From Metridium senile (lineage: Eukaryota > Cnidaria > Anthozoa > Actiniaria > Metridiidae), in the NCBI GenBank assembly GCA_949775045.1, contig OX459099.1, positions 20,974,144-21,038,143 of the forward strand: DNA of 64,000 nucleotides, in the 5' to 3' direction. A program made the translations under genes and the position numbers. The stretch's first letter is position 1. Every line of letters starts with the position of its first letter. Below are positions 1 through 11,917 of the stretch, piece by piece. The notes under the pieces were generated by a model. That model did no database searches. It was not told where the DNA came from and saw only the letters and a program-made list of their open reading frames with translations.

Positions 1-430
1 ACCTATTTTAAAAAGGTTGTCCAAGGCGATAGGTCACTCCAAGACAGAAAGGAATTATAGGCATACACCTATTTCAAAAAGGTTGTCCAAGGCGATAGGT
101 CATTTCAAGACGGGAGGGAATTATAGGCATACACCTATTTCAAAAAGGTTGTCCAAGGCGATAGGTCATTCCAAGACGGAATAGAATTATAGGCATACAC
201 CTATTTCAAAAAGGTTCATGTCCAAGGCTATAGATCATTCCAAGAAGGAAAGGAATTATAGACATACACCCATTTCAAAAAGGTTGTCCAAGGCGATAGG
301 TCATTCCAAGACCGAAAGGAATTATAGGCATATACCTATTTCAAAAAGGTTGTCCAAGGCGAAAGGTCATTCCAAGACGGGAGGGAATTATAGACATACA
401 CCTATTTCAAAAAGTTGTGAAAGGTGATGG
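1..430. repeat. Tandem repeat, ~65-bp unit, 6-7 copies
   Basis: A unit of roughly 65 bp, containing the word AAAAAGGTTGTCCAAGGCGA, is repeated about six and a half times with a few substitutions and small indels. The array runs off the left edge. Short open frames across it are repeat artefacts. It lies 3' of the last visible phospholipase C exon, so it is probably intronic. Confidence 0.9.
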
Positions 431-491
431 GTCATTATAGAGTTCGATCTATTTTACATGAAAACATCAATGTAAGTAAGTAAGTAAGTAC

Positions 492-2913
492 CTGTTGTTG
501 TTGGTTACAGTGGTTCTCCAGAGATAATATAACAGGATAGTCTGACGTCTCAAATGCGTACTCCTGAAAACAGATCATCAATATTGATAACACATTCTAT
601 CGATGACAGTGGTTTTCTCTATAATTGTCCCCTTCACAGTTCCCTGCGCCATCTTGAAAGGTAGCCGGACCTTTGCAACGAAGCGAGACGAACATTGAGC
701 TTGTAATGGTAAAGACACGTGAATGATTGTCCCGTAAGGTATTAAACGGTCTCTATCATTGCAAGCTCAACGTTCGTCTCGCTTCGTTTCGATGCAAAGG
801 CCCGGCTATCTTTCAACACCTTGCGAGACAATTATTCACATGTCTCTATCATTGCAAGCTCAACGTTCGTCTCGTTTCGATGCAAAGGCCCGGCTATCTT
901 TTAACACCTCGCGAGACAATTATTCACATGTCTCTATCATTGCAAGCTCAACGTTCGTCTCGTTTCGATGCAAAGGCTAGGCTACCTTTCAAGTTGGCGC
1001 AGAGAACTGTTGGAAGTATAACCACTACAAGTATAACCACTACAAGTATAACCACTACAAGTATAACCACTACAAGTATAACCACTACAAGTATAACCAC
1101 TACAAGTATAACCACTACAAGTATAACCACTACAAGTATAACCACTACAAGTATAACCACTACAAGTATAACCACTACAAGTATAACCACTACGAGTATA
1201 ACCACTACAAGTATAACCACTACAAGTATAACCACTACAAGTATAACCACTACAAGTATAACCACTACAAGTATAACCACTACAAGTATAACCACTACAA
1301 GTATAACCACTACAAGTATAACCACTACGAGTATAACCACTACAAGTATAACCACTACAAGTATAACCACTACGAGTATAACCACTACAAGTATAACCAC
1401 TACAAGTATAACCACTACAAGTATAACCACTACAAGTATAACCACTACAAGTATAACCACTACAAGTATAACCACTACAAGTATAACCACTACAAGTATA
1501 ACCACTACAAGTATAACCACTACAAGTATAACCACTACAAGTATAACCACTACAAGTATAACCACTACAAGTATAACCACTACAAGTATAACCACTACAA
1601 GTATAACCACTACAAGTATAACCACTACAAGTATAACCACTACGAGTATAACCACTACAAGTATAACCACTACAAGTATAACCACTACAAGTATAACCAC
1701 TACAAGTATAACCACTACAAGTATAACCACTACAAGTATAACCACTACAAGTATAACCACTACAAGTATAACCACTACGAGTATAACCACTACAAGTATA
1801 ACCACTACGAGTATAACCACTACAAGTATAACCACTACAAGTATAACCACTACAAGTATAACCACTACAAGTATAACCACTACAAGTATAACCACTACAA
1901 GTATAACCACTACAAGTATAACCACTACAAGTATAACCACTACGAGTATAACCACTACAAGTATAACCACTACAAGTATAACCAAAGTATACTTTAGACC
2001 TACTTTAGATCGCTAGTGTGAACCCACCTAATAACACCTACATGTATATCATTATTTATTTAGATATTATGTCACCATGGTAACAATTATACATACCTTA
2101 ATGACTTGTACAACATCTCGGAATCTAATCTTTGAAGTGAGTGTCAATCCATGCGTAATGATTGGTTCGTCTATAAACAATAAGATCGTACTGTTAGTCC
2201 GCCAACCAATCACAATGCGCGTACTATTATAAACATCTCGTACGTCATATCTTTTGGCCAACTACATCGTGCGTACATAAAACGGCTGATTTTCGACCAA
2301 TCACGGCGACCCTACCTATCTTAAACAAAAGCTTGTGATCATGAATTAACTTTTCGACCAATTACAGTGTGCGTACTACATTAAACAAATAGTATAGTAT
2401 AGTATATTTTTCATCCAATTTATAATAAATAACATATATTTCTCATTTTTGTATATCTAAGTTAGCATTAGATTATATAATAATAATAATAATAATTTAT
2501 TTCTAGTGCATCCCAATAATTCTCGATGCCCTTACAATTGATATAAAAATACATGTTGATATAAATATACGAAGATATAAATTGATATAAATAGATATTT
2601 ACAAATAAGTAATGCTCATACAGATGTACCAGTAATTAATTTCAAAGGATGTTTGAGTTGAATAAATAGGTTTTCAGTTGATTTTTAAAATTTATTGTAA
2701 ATTAGTATCGAAAAACCCAGTTGGGAATACTAATAATAAGTACTTATTGACTGAGTGGGAGGGCCGTACGGGAAAATATTTGGCTCGCGGTCATGACGTA
2801 CGTACGTACAAATGACCAAGAGCCAAATATTTTCCCGTACGGCCCGACCTAACTCAGTCAATAAGTTTTTATCATATGACCCGTATATTTTGCCCGGCGC
2901 GCGCCATTTTTTG

Positions 2914-2955
<42 letters not shown>

Positions 2956-5900
2956 ATAATTTAATAAATTTATAGAGCGCTATATAATTACATTCTATAG
3001 CGCTTAACAGCTAAAGCAATTATTATGTACATATATGTTTTAACAGGCATTAGAATATAAAAATAACATAAAAATATATAGAGAGAGAGTCAAGTCCATT
3101 AAAGTTACTAAAAAATAAATGAAAACAATCCGTGAGTAATAGGATATTTATAAGCCATATGCTTTTTTAAATAAGTACGTTTTCAAGTGTTTCTTGAAGT
3201 TATTCAGATCTTTACACAGTTTCAGCTCTCTTGGTAAACTGTTCCATAGTATTGGTCCCATGTGTGCAAACGATCTTCCACCAAAAGTGGTATTCTAATG
3301 TTTCGAGTAGCTGGTCCGTAGGTATTTGTACGGGCCAGGTGGAAAAAAGCCGTACGGACCCCATCACGTGACTTTTTTTCGAAGGTTTTCTTAAGAGCGC
3401 GCGCCGGGCAAAATACGGGTCATATGATAAAGTTTATTATTATCATTATTATTAACAAAAGCTGGTGATCATAAATTAACTTAGGTTTCAACCAATTACA
3501 GCAACCGTACTAAATCAATCAGAACTTTCAGCCAATCACAGGGTGCGTGCAATCTTATATCGCTCCAATCACTGAACGAATACCTTTTTATATTTAATAT
3601 TAGATTACCATTAAAATTTTGGACCAATCAATGCGCCCAAACTATCTCTAAACAATAGCCAGCTATCGACCAATCACAACACGTGTACTATATAAGTTCA
3701 AGACATACCTGGTCCGTCCCAACAGTCCAGTTCAAGACACCTACAGCCTTGCAGCAAAGCCCTTACATAGGCCTCTAGACTTGACAATCCACGAAACTGA
3801 TGACCAGTCAAGTAGGTGTTGTGTGACGAGTTGATGAAGTAATCAGACAAAGGCTGATCCATATCCTAGCAAGAAAGAAATAGAGAATAATAAATCAGGG
3901 GCCGGTTGTACGAAGCCTGAATAGTCCTATCTACCGGATAAATCCCTATCCAACGAATAAAACCTCTACACATTCTATACACTGGATAACTCTTATCCAG
4001 TGGATAACTTTATCCAGGCTTCGTACAACTAGCAAGAATACAGCACCAGTCGAAATTAAAGTTGCGTTTTGGTGAATTGGTCAATACAGTGCCACTATTG
4101 TTTGGAAAGGCTTTATTCTCTTTTTTTAAACCAATCCTAAGCGATGTTTCGATTTGGTACTTCATAGCTCAATAAATGGGCACATGGAGATGAAATATAC
4201 CATCGTATTTCTCGCCACATCGATGTCCTTTGGTCGTGTAATGTATGTACAATTGATTCCTAGAAATGTTGATGTAGTGTAGTTATCTAGATATTGACAT
4301 AAATACCTGGTAGACGGTGCTGTGTTCTGGCTTGATAACACAATTATCATCGCTTCTGAGGTAACTGATAGAAATGAATACTATGTATAAATACCAATAT
4401 CTACCAATACTTACATTTATTTATTCACTCATCCATCAATCCATTCATTCATCAATTTATTCATTCATTCATTCATTCACCCATTCATTCACCCATTTAT
4501 TCATCCATCCATTCATTCATCCATCTATTCATTCCTCTACCCATCCATCCATTCATCAACCCATCCACTCACCCACTATATTCATCCATCCCCGTCCATT
4601 CATTCATCCATTTGTCCATTCATTTGCTTACCTGATAAATCCATGATAAGACAGGAAATGCTTGCTTCGTTTGTAATCATCAGGATCACTACCAGCGCAT
4701 CTTCTCTTGTACATCGTGTGGAACTTATCGTGGAAATGGATCAAGTGCGCACACATTTCAACACTCAAATACTCCTGAAAAAAAAAAACGATTAAATTTT
4801 GATTGAATGAGAATTTAAAAAAAGCCAAACTTTGATAACATATAGTATCCAGATTTTAGTTCTTTGTTGCCTCTCAAGGAAGGGAGGGAGGGAGGGAGGG
4901 AGGGAAGGGAGTTAAGGAGGGAGTCAAGGGAGGGAGAGAGGGAGGGAGGGAGGGAAGGGAGAGAGTAAGGATAGAAGGACCATTCTCTTATGATTACATC
5001 TGTACCTTTTGTTCTTTCATAAGAAACTGTCGAAACTCTTCTGGTGTCATGCCAAGGTGAGGAAAGGAACGGGCATAACGAGCGTACACACCAAACAACT
5101 ACACAAAACACAAAAGAACAACATTACTAAACATTACTAGAAGTCATGATTCATATTATTAATGATAGGTAATATAATGAAATTTGTATTTGTTCAAATT
5201 TGTTCATATTATTATGATTGTACTTTTTTCTTTTCCAGTTACCAGTAAATACCAAGTCACCGAAAAAATCTGTACATGCTGTTCTCGAGCATACCAATTG
5301 AATACCGGATTTGGCAAACGTAGAGTGCGTTGATAGAGACAGTCATTGGTACACACGTAGAGTCAGGGAAGCCATATAGACCAGGCTACACCCTACGAAC
5401 ATCAATAGCGACAGCGGAATCGAAATCCCTGAAGTGTCGATGCCCGTAATTCGCAGGCACTCAACGAAGCCAATCAGAACACGCAACGATCCTCCAAGGA
5501 ATACGATGCAAGAATATAATATCTACCTTTATTACAGTCTACTCATCGCCTGATGAAGACCAGCAGTACATGTAGCAGTCGAAACGTCGCGGTTTAAACC
5601 TTCGACATTTGTGAGACAAACGAATAACATACTGTTTATCTCAATCCACGATGAATAATAATCTTTATTGATTTTAAAATCGTGGCAAGTTTACATCTGC
5701 ACCTACCCTTGCTTGTTCATTCAAACTGTCGAACAGCAGCATAAATGAACTCCATACCAGTCTCTCCTGAGCTTGACTCACACCACACTGTGTCTCCAGA
5801 ACACTCTGAAAACAAACCACATTAATTAACAATTATTCGACGAAGGCTCAGTGATTATCGGTGAATAATATCCGAGACGTAGTCAAAGTTGTCATTCAAC

Positions 5901-7701
5901 GATATTCACTGAGCATAAGGGACACGGGTGAAAAACGCACTGCGCACGCTCAGAAGACGGTCGTGTTTACAATATCATCATTGGAGATTTACCAGCGTTT
6001 GGTAAATCTTAAAAGTTAAGAAAGTTCGTCGAAAGTTAGTGCTTCCATTTCCCTAACACATTACATCAGTTGTTTTCTTTCCCTTGTCAAATAATACAAG
6101 AGAAATTCGCTTAATACATAACCACACGAAAACACGAAACCCTTTGTAAAATCTTCAGTTAGTCTTGTGTTTTGCTTACGCATGCGCCGTGCGTTTTTCA
6201 CCCGTGTCAGCCTGAGGTGGATAATTGTTTTAGTATAAATACAAAATTGATTCTTTGAAAAAGCGCCCAAAACGCTGTAGGTGAATATCGAGAAATAGTG
6301 TGAATTTCTCGAAACCAATCACCGCGCGCGATTTTCTATCATCACTGGTGTGTTATACTAATATAGGCAATAGTAAGTATATGTAATGCCAAGGACCATG
6401 TACGATATAAATGCAGCAATGCAAATAAAGGGTATACAGGATAACAGCAACTTAAACGATATTTACAATAAATGAAGTGTAGGGAGTCTCAGAGTGAAAG
6501 AACAACAGAAAAATATAAACTGAGAGAAAGTGGGGAAAAGGAGAGAAGAAGAAAGAAAAGGAGCGGAGAAAAATGAAATATGTAAAAAAGTAAAGACAGG
6601 AAAAAAGAACAAAAAAATATGATAAATTTGCAGTTATAAGTTCCATTATACTCACTCTAATGTGATTCTTCAAGAGTTTTCGATTTCCCTCAGGCCAGCA
6701 GTGATTCGCAAACGTCAGTACATGGTCAGCGGTTATACTCTTGCTTTGTTTAGACACTAGTATAGACCAGTGTCGCTTTAACCATCTAAGTTTTGTATGT
6801 CAAGGAATTTCTACATATACATTGACAAACAGTGCATACTTTGACTTGAAAACTCCAAGTAATTTCAACTGTAATGCATGCATCAGGAGGGGGCATAAGG
6901 GTTTGCGGTGATGCAGTTTCGTGTTATTTTTGCGGTTTTTTTTTTTTTTTCATTTATATCTGCGGTTTTGCGGTTTTACAAATCTTGCGGGTGCTAGTTT
7001 TAGCAAATTTAGGTGCGATTGTGCGGTTTTTGTCGATTATTTTGTGCGGTTTTCAACACACCCTTATGCCCCCTCCATCAGAGGTAGATTCGGACCAAAA
7101 GTTGACCGGTTTTTGAACTCGACAGTCCAAGAAAGTTTGTAAAGAATCCAGTATTTAGATTTAGATTTAGCAAAATTAATCTGTCGACAGTAAAAGCTGA
7201 TTGTTTTCTGTAAGCTGTTGCAAATCTGTACATTTACTGTTCAGTATTATATATAATTACAGGTATCTGTTCAAGTCTTGCGTTGAATCTATTGATTGAT
7301 TGTCATTGAGTTTGGAAAGGTATATTAATAAAGTGTACATATCTAATGTGTTTGCACTTAGGTTGGATACAGTACGACAGGGTCAATGCCTCTGTATTTT
7401 AGTCTGTTTAACCTGGAATCTGTGCAGTAAATAATTTCACTTAACTGCAAGAACAAGACATTACAAATATTGTCACGTAAATGACGATGTTAATTTTGAT
7501 AACACAAATTATGATGATGGTGGCTATGATGATGATGATGATGATTGTGAAAACAAAGAATATGAATAATAGTATTGATGATGATGGTAGTTGTGATGAT
7601 GATGATTAAGACAAATGATGATGATTATAATTATTATCGTGATGATGATGATGATGATGATGGTGATGGTGATGATGATGATGGTGATGATGATGATGAT
7701 A

Positions 7702-7757
<56 letters not shown>

Positions 7758-7982
7758 CTGGCAATGATGATGATGATAATGATGAAGAAGACAAAGATGA
7801 TGACGATGATTGTAATGATGATGATGATGATTGATGATTAGCTATTGATGATGATGGTGGTGGTGGTGATAAAGATGATGATGATGATAATGATGATGAT
7901 TGATGATGAAAATGATGATGGTGATGATGATGATTGATTACAATGATGATGATGATGATGACGACGATGATGATTGATTACA

Positions 7983-8075
<93 letters not shown>

Positions 8076-11000
8076 GCAATAGTACAGGTGACGTACCGCA
8101 TTTTTCCACTTGTTAAAGGCTTTCAATGAATCACAAATCAAATCTAATGACAAAAGCTGGCCCCATTCTCCTGTAAATACGATGACAAGGCTGTTAATGA
8201 TTTGCAAAAAGAACAAAATAACATTCTTGAAGCAATATCATACCCTGTTCTTTTTCAAATATCAAAGAAAAAGATTGACTTTCAACTTCAGTGTAAGGAA
8301 ATTTGTTGAAATTCTTGGTTTGCTGACCACACCTCACTTCAACAACTTTATCCATCGCCACTAAAAGTAATAATAATAATCATAATTATATAAATAACAG
8401 TGGTTTATGGATAGATAACAGTGGTTTACAGGGATTTCTGACACTAGGCAATATCGTATTTGAACACATGTGAAAATACGAAAATTTTACATGTGAAAAA
8501 TATCATAAAAATATTTTTTGTTAATATAAAAACAGAATAATACTTGGATGCTTGGAGATATCAAATTTATCTTCTTGTGTTCAAATTCGATGTAGCAGTC
8601 GTTTTCTGTGCTAACTCTTGAAGATGAATTCCATATCTCCATGTGCCCATGTATCATTCTCTGTTTAATGTTATATGTAACAGAGCATATATAGTGTATA
8701 ATAGTAGAATGTTTTCTAAACAAATTGTTCAAACTTACATGTATTGTGGTAGGAAAAATTGTGCAGGTTTCCCCTTTTCTTCCACAAGATGTGCTGGACA
8801 AGATAAACATTACAGTCACAATGGCACAAGTTTAACTCATTCCACTTGCGAGCCTATACGAGCCAAGAGACTCGTTCGTTCCGAGTGGGTTATTTTATTG
8901 ACATTATGCATGGCTCGCGAGTGACGCTTGCACTCGTTACTCGTACTCGCAAGGGGATGGTACTTTACTCGCGGCAGTACTGTACATTCAGTCAGTCAAT
9001 TCACAATACATACCAAGTTATCGTTATCCAGCTTGACTACTTTTTCATGTGGAATGGCCTTCCCTGTTCTAGCATACTTGATCATTGCAAACTCATGATG
9101 AACTTCACTTGCAGCTAAAAAACATAATATTTATGTCCTTGCACTCAGTCTAGGAAAGTATCCTTCCCAAAGATACAGTTATCCTCAGTCTAAACCAGTC
9201 TATACTCCAACGAAGGGCTAAAGCTCAAAACGTCAGTAAAGTTAAGTCAACATTTTTTACGGTGTTACAAATTTCATTCTATTACCTATCGTTTATATCA
9301 AACACTGACGCAGCCTATACTAGTTTACTCGCTAGTTTCTATTTCTATTTTTTACGGTGTTACAAATTTCATTCTATTACCTATCGTTTATATCAAACAC
9401 CGACGCAGCCTATACTAGTTTATTCGCTAGTTTCTATTTCCATTTTTTACGGTGTTACAAATTTCATTCTATTACCTATCGTTTATATCAAACACCGACG
9501 CAGCCTATACTAGTTTATTCGCTAGTTTCTATTTCTATTTTTTACAGTGTTAAAATTTCATTATATTACCTATCATTTATATCAAACACCGACGCAGCCT
9601 ATACTAGTTTACTAGCTAGTTTCTATTTCTATTTTTTACAGTGTTACAAATTTCATTCTATTACCTATCGTTTATATCAAACACCGACGCAGCCTATACT
9701 AGTTTACTCGCTAGTTTCCATATATACCCAGGTTAAGCATCATGTTAAGATCTGAGAAGATCTGGTAAGGGTTTATCTTAAGGTGCCCCACCCTTTTATA
9801 GGTACAGCCCCCCTTATTATTAGTCATAACTATTAATATATACATGTAATGATTTTACCAGAGAAGACTACTAGGTCTGTGGATGGTGATTGCTTGTCTA
9901 CTTGACCTTTTAATGATGGATATGACAACATCTACATAATAAAGAAGAAATAGAAAACAATGTTTTGTCTTTTGAAATTTTGAACCTATTCATAGATCCA
10001 CAATTTGCTTGAGTGAACATGAAACAATTGCACAGTATTCCCACTGGAATAGAGAATGTCCAACAAACATTATAGATTTCAGAAAGAAATAGAAATAGAC
10101 TTCACATCACACCATGTCACATCACATGACACCATATTACAACACATCACATGACACCCAAACATCACATCACACCATGTCACATCACATGACACCATAT
10201 TACAACACATCACATGACACCATGTCACATCACATGACACCATGTCACATCACATGATGCCATATTACAACACATCACATGACACCCAAACATCACATCA
10301 CACCATGTCACATCACATCACACCAAAACATCATATGACACCATATTACAACACATCACATGACACCATGTCACATGATGAATCAATGATCTTACCAAGG
10401 TAGAAGGGATTTCCACAGTCTCTGTTTCTGCGATGTGTATATCACTTTCTTGTGAAACAGAACTAGTATCTTGAACAGAGTCAAGTCTCCAATGCTGAAT
10501 ACCTAACCAACAATATCATGTGATTAAAAATGTTGAAGCCATATTCAGTGTCATTCAAATGGCAACATAAAAAGGCAGTTTATGCTGCCCTCAATCACAT
10601 AATTGTGAAAGGTGCTGTAATATCTTTATTGACTGCAAAATACTTGACAAAAAACCCTTGATTTTTGATTCGGTGTACATAACAATAAGAAGAAGAAACA
10701 AGTGTATAGCAGCTAAGTTGGTTAGTGTGTAGCTTTTAGAGCCAGAGGTCACAAGTTCAATCCCCTGTAGCTTCACACCTGTTTCAACTTCTTTCCAATC
10801 AGTGTAGCTTTGAGTAGCTTAAAATATCCATAAAACGGAGGATTGATGAAGAGATGTTGAAGCCATTTGCCTTTTGCCTTATAATCATCAACCTACCTTC
10901 TTCAATAGCATTCTTCCATTCCTGAGCCTCGTCTCTGGAAGGAGCTTGTAGTATGATAGGATTAGTGAAAGGGCCATTGATTTGAAATGACCTGTTATTT

Positions 11001-11917
11001 GAAGTACAGATTGTTATGCTTTCTAGTGCAACTAGCGGTACACTGCCTTTCAACTTGTCCTGAAAATATAGAAATGAGAACAGAAGATGTAATGTAATGT
11101 AATGTAATGTAATGTAATGTAATGTAATGTAATGTAATGTAATGTAATGTAATGTAATGTAATGTAATGTAATGTAATGTAATGTAATGTAATGTAATGT
11201 AATGTAATGTAATGTAATGTAATGTAATGTAATGTAATGTAATGTAATGTAATGTAATGTAATGTCAGGGGCAGATCTACATGTATAGGGGGTGTCCCCT
11301 AGCACCACAATTACCCCTATTTTATTTAAGACAATTTAGGGACCAGACATCCCCTTAGACCCTTTATTTGCAATTGGGACACCCCCCCCCCCCCCCCCCA
11401 CCCCCCCCCCCACCCCCCCTGACAAATTTCTGGATCCGCCCCCGATTAACAAAACAAATAATATTTCACAGTAACAAAATTTTAACCCATGGTTACACTT
11501 ACAATTGCAAGAACGTTGTCCTGACTTTTGTAACTTAGTAGTAGAAAGGAATTAATTAAAACACAAAAGAAGATCACTCAAGCTGAACTCTTTCTTTTGT
11601 TTAATTCTTTTCTTAACTAAATTACTAATGTTCGTTTTTGATAGGACAACATTCATGCAATAAGGTGTATGATGTTTGCAGTACAACAGCAATACACACA
11701 ATTTATCCTTTATACATACACAATGTCGATTTTTGTAGTAGTCCAAAGAGCTCTTTGTCAAGACGTAGTAACTGGACTTGTTCGATGAAGACCGCCACAG
11801 GTAGCCCATCTTTATTGCTAGTTTAAGATCTACAACCCCTGAAATAGCTACTGAAGGCCTTGTGCCACGACGGCCCATTCCAATGGAATAGCTATCTGAG
11901 AAAACATCAGCTGCCAT
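492..11917 (-). CDS. Phosphoinositide-specific phospholipase C, delta/eta-like, 5' part (continues past left edge)
   Basis: Hydrolyses PIP2 to IP3 and diacylglycerol at membranes. Exons in transcript order: 11917-11720, 11059-10897, 10502-10396, 9114-9014, 8793-8739, 8360-8244, 8170-8097, 6756-6656, 5805-5707, 5098-5006, 4774-4632, 4364-4307, 3865-3709, 2170-2097, 563-492. The first two exons form a complete PH domain ending [12 protein letters not shown]. Exons 4-7 form a second PH domain of the phospholipase C type ([23 protein letters not shown]). Exons 8-11 match the EF-hand-like region ([14 protein letters not shown]). Exons 12-15 carry the X box: [11 protein letters not shown] (catalytic His), LELDCWDG (Ca-binding Glu and Asp), [10 protein letters not shown] (second His) and LSLENH (Glu), so it looks catalytically competent. 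The Y box and C2 domain must lie left of the window. Splice phase does not join exon 3 to exon 4 or exon 7 to exon 8, so at least two small exons are missing; 7370-7450 is one candidate. The N-terminal PH could alternatively belong to a separate gene. The isotype is uncertain. Confidence 0.87.
757..1012. repeat. Tandem repeat, ~87-bp unit, 3 copies
   Basis: Three copies of a unit beginning ATTGCAAGCTCAACGTTCGT and ending near CTCTATC. A partial inverted copy lies at about 655-720. Intronic to the phospholipase C gene. Confidence 0.8.
1013..1984. repeat. 15-bp satellite array (AGTATAACCACTACA), ~64 copies
   Basis: About 64 head-to-tail copies of a 15-bp unit with essentially one variant position (ACAAG to ACGAG), which recurs at scattered units. 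It has no stop in one plus frame (SITTT repeats) and one minus frame (VVILV repeats); both are satellite artefacts and not genes. It lies in the phospholipase C intron between the exons at 2170-2097 and 563-492. Confidence 0.95.
2742..3432. mobile_element. Compound foldback element with long terminal inverted repeats
   Basis: Two nested palindromes. An inner hairpin at 2742-2866 has arms reading CTTATTGACTGAGT and its complement, plus GGGCCGTACGGGAAAATATT and its complement. An outer pair at about 2867-2906 and 3395-3432 shares ATCATATGACCCGTAT and GCCCGGCGCGCGCC in inverted order. Between them are an (AAT)n run and a dispersed repeat containing AGCGCTATATAATTACATTC. There is no coding capacity. 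The flanks share AACAAAAGCT and TGATCAT (2321 and 3455), as if the element interrupted an older tandem array of CCAATCACA-type units. Confidence 0.7.
3900..4031. mobile_element. Short palindromic MITE-like element
   Basis: Begins GGTTGTACGAAGCCTGAATA and ends with the near reverse complement (TATCCAGGCTTCGTACAACT). Internal units are variations on TATCCACTGGATAA. Non-coding; lies between phospholipase C exons. Confidence 0.75.
4032..4162. repeat. Dispersed ~140-bp repeat, copy 1 of 3
   Basis: Starts AATACAGCACCAGTCGAAA and includes ATTGTTTGGAAAGGC and CGATGTTTCGATTTGGT. Related copies occur at about 30918-31070 and 49178-49330, also in introns. Confidence 0.75.
4400..4640. repeat. (CATT)n-type microsatellite
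   Basis: Imperfect CATT/CATC tetranucleotide run just 5' (in plus coordinates) of the phospholipase C exon at 4632-4774. Similar runs occur at about 18420-18690, 32220-32500 and 35460-35700. Confidence 0.85.
4870..4970. repeat. (GGGA)n purine tract
   Basis: Imperfect GGGA/GGAG run on the plus strand within a phospholipase C intron. Confidence 0.85.
5150..5700. repeat. Retroelement-derived dispersed repeat
   Basis: Contains AGGTAATATAATGAAATTTG (shared with about 59100 and 63690) and, at 5550-5660, the block GCCTGATGAAGACCAGCAGT, then CAGTCGAAACGTCG, then TATCTCAATCCACGATGAA. A second copy, partly inverted, lies at 13505-13690. There is no intact frame. Probably the remnant end of a non-LTR or Penelope-like element. 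Confidence 0.6.
7500..8075. repeat. Long (GAT)n / (ATC)n microsatellite block
   Basis: Nearly 600 bp of GAT triplets with interruptions. The longest pure run, about 7982-8072, ends only about 25 nt from the phospholipase C exon boundary at 8097. Poly-Asp, poly-His, poly-Met and poly-Ile frames over it are artefacts. Confidence 0.95.
9190..9735. repeat. Five-copy ~94-bp array on a dispersed retroelement tail
   Basis: Opens with CAACGAAGGGCTAAAGCTC and AACGTCAGTAAAGTTAAGTC, then repeats a unit running from GTTACAAATTTCATTCTATT through GCAGCCTATACTAGTTTA about five times; one copy has a small deletion. The same sequence, inverted and single copy, follows the LINE fragment at 63650-63780, so this array is an expanded retroelement tail. 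Confidence 0.8.
10085..10380. repeat. Higher-order short satellite (ACATCACATGACACC family)
   Basis: Imperfect repeats of ACATCACATGACACCATGTC and ACACCATATTACAACACATC alternate in longer blocks. It lies immediately downstream, in transcript direction, of the third phospholipase C exon. Confidence 0.85.
10708..10770 (+). repeat. tRNA-derived SINE-like head
   Basis: Shows pol III promoter-like boxes: an A-box-like stretch near TTGGTTAGTGTG and a B-box-like AAGTTCAATCCCC about 35 nt later. There is no convincing cloverleaf acceptor stem, so this is not called as a functional tRNA. Confidence 0.5.
11091..11265. repeat. Perfect (AATGT)35 pentanucleotide array
   Basis: Thirty-five uninterrupted AATGT units. 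In the phospholipase C transcript this is (ACATT)n and ends about 30 nt upstream of the acceptor of the exon at 11059. It abuts the hAT-like element on its other side. Confidence 0.97.
11266..11444. mobile_element. hAT-like nonautonomous element
   Basis: Left end CAGGGGCAGATCTAC and right end, complemented, CGGGGGCGGATCCAGAAA form imperfect terminal inverted repeats of the CAGGGGCGGATCCAG type seen in hAT MITEs. The interior is C-rich with long poly-C runs. Non-coding. Confidence 0.6.

Noticed and set aside
1..430. CRISPR-like repeat array
   Set aside because: No unique spacers: the whole unit repeats, and the sequence is eukaryotic.
727..2016. Long open frames (429 aa plus strand, 345 aa minus strand) of SITTT and VVILV repeats
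   Set aside because: Both are produced by a 15-bp satellite, whose unit length is divisible by three; no domain or splice context.
5550..5640. Hammerhead ribozyme in the CTGATGA...GAAAC repeat (also 13550-13605)
   Set aside because: Core words and a short stem II are present, but I could not pair stem I around the expected cleavage site, so a catalytic fold is not supported by eye.
7575..8116. Poly-Asp, poly-His, poly-Met and poly-Ile frames
   Set aside because: Triplet microsatellite read in different frames.
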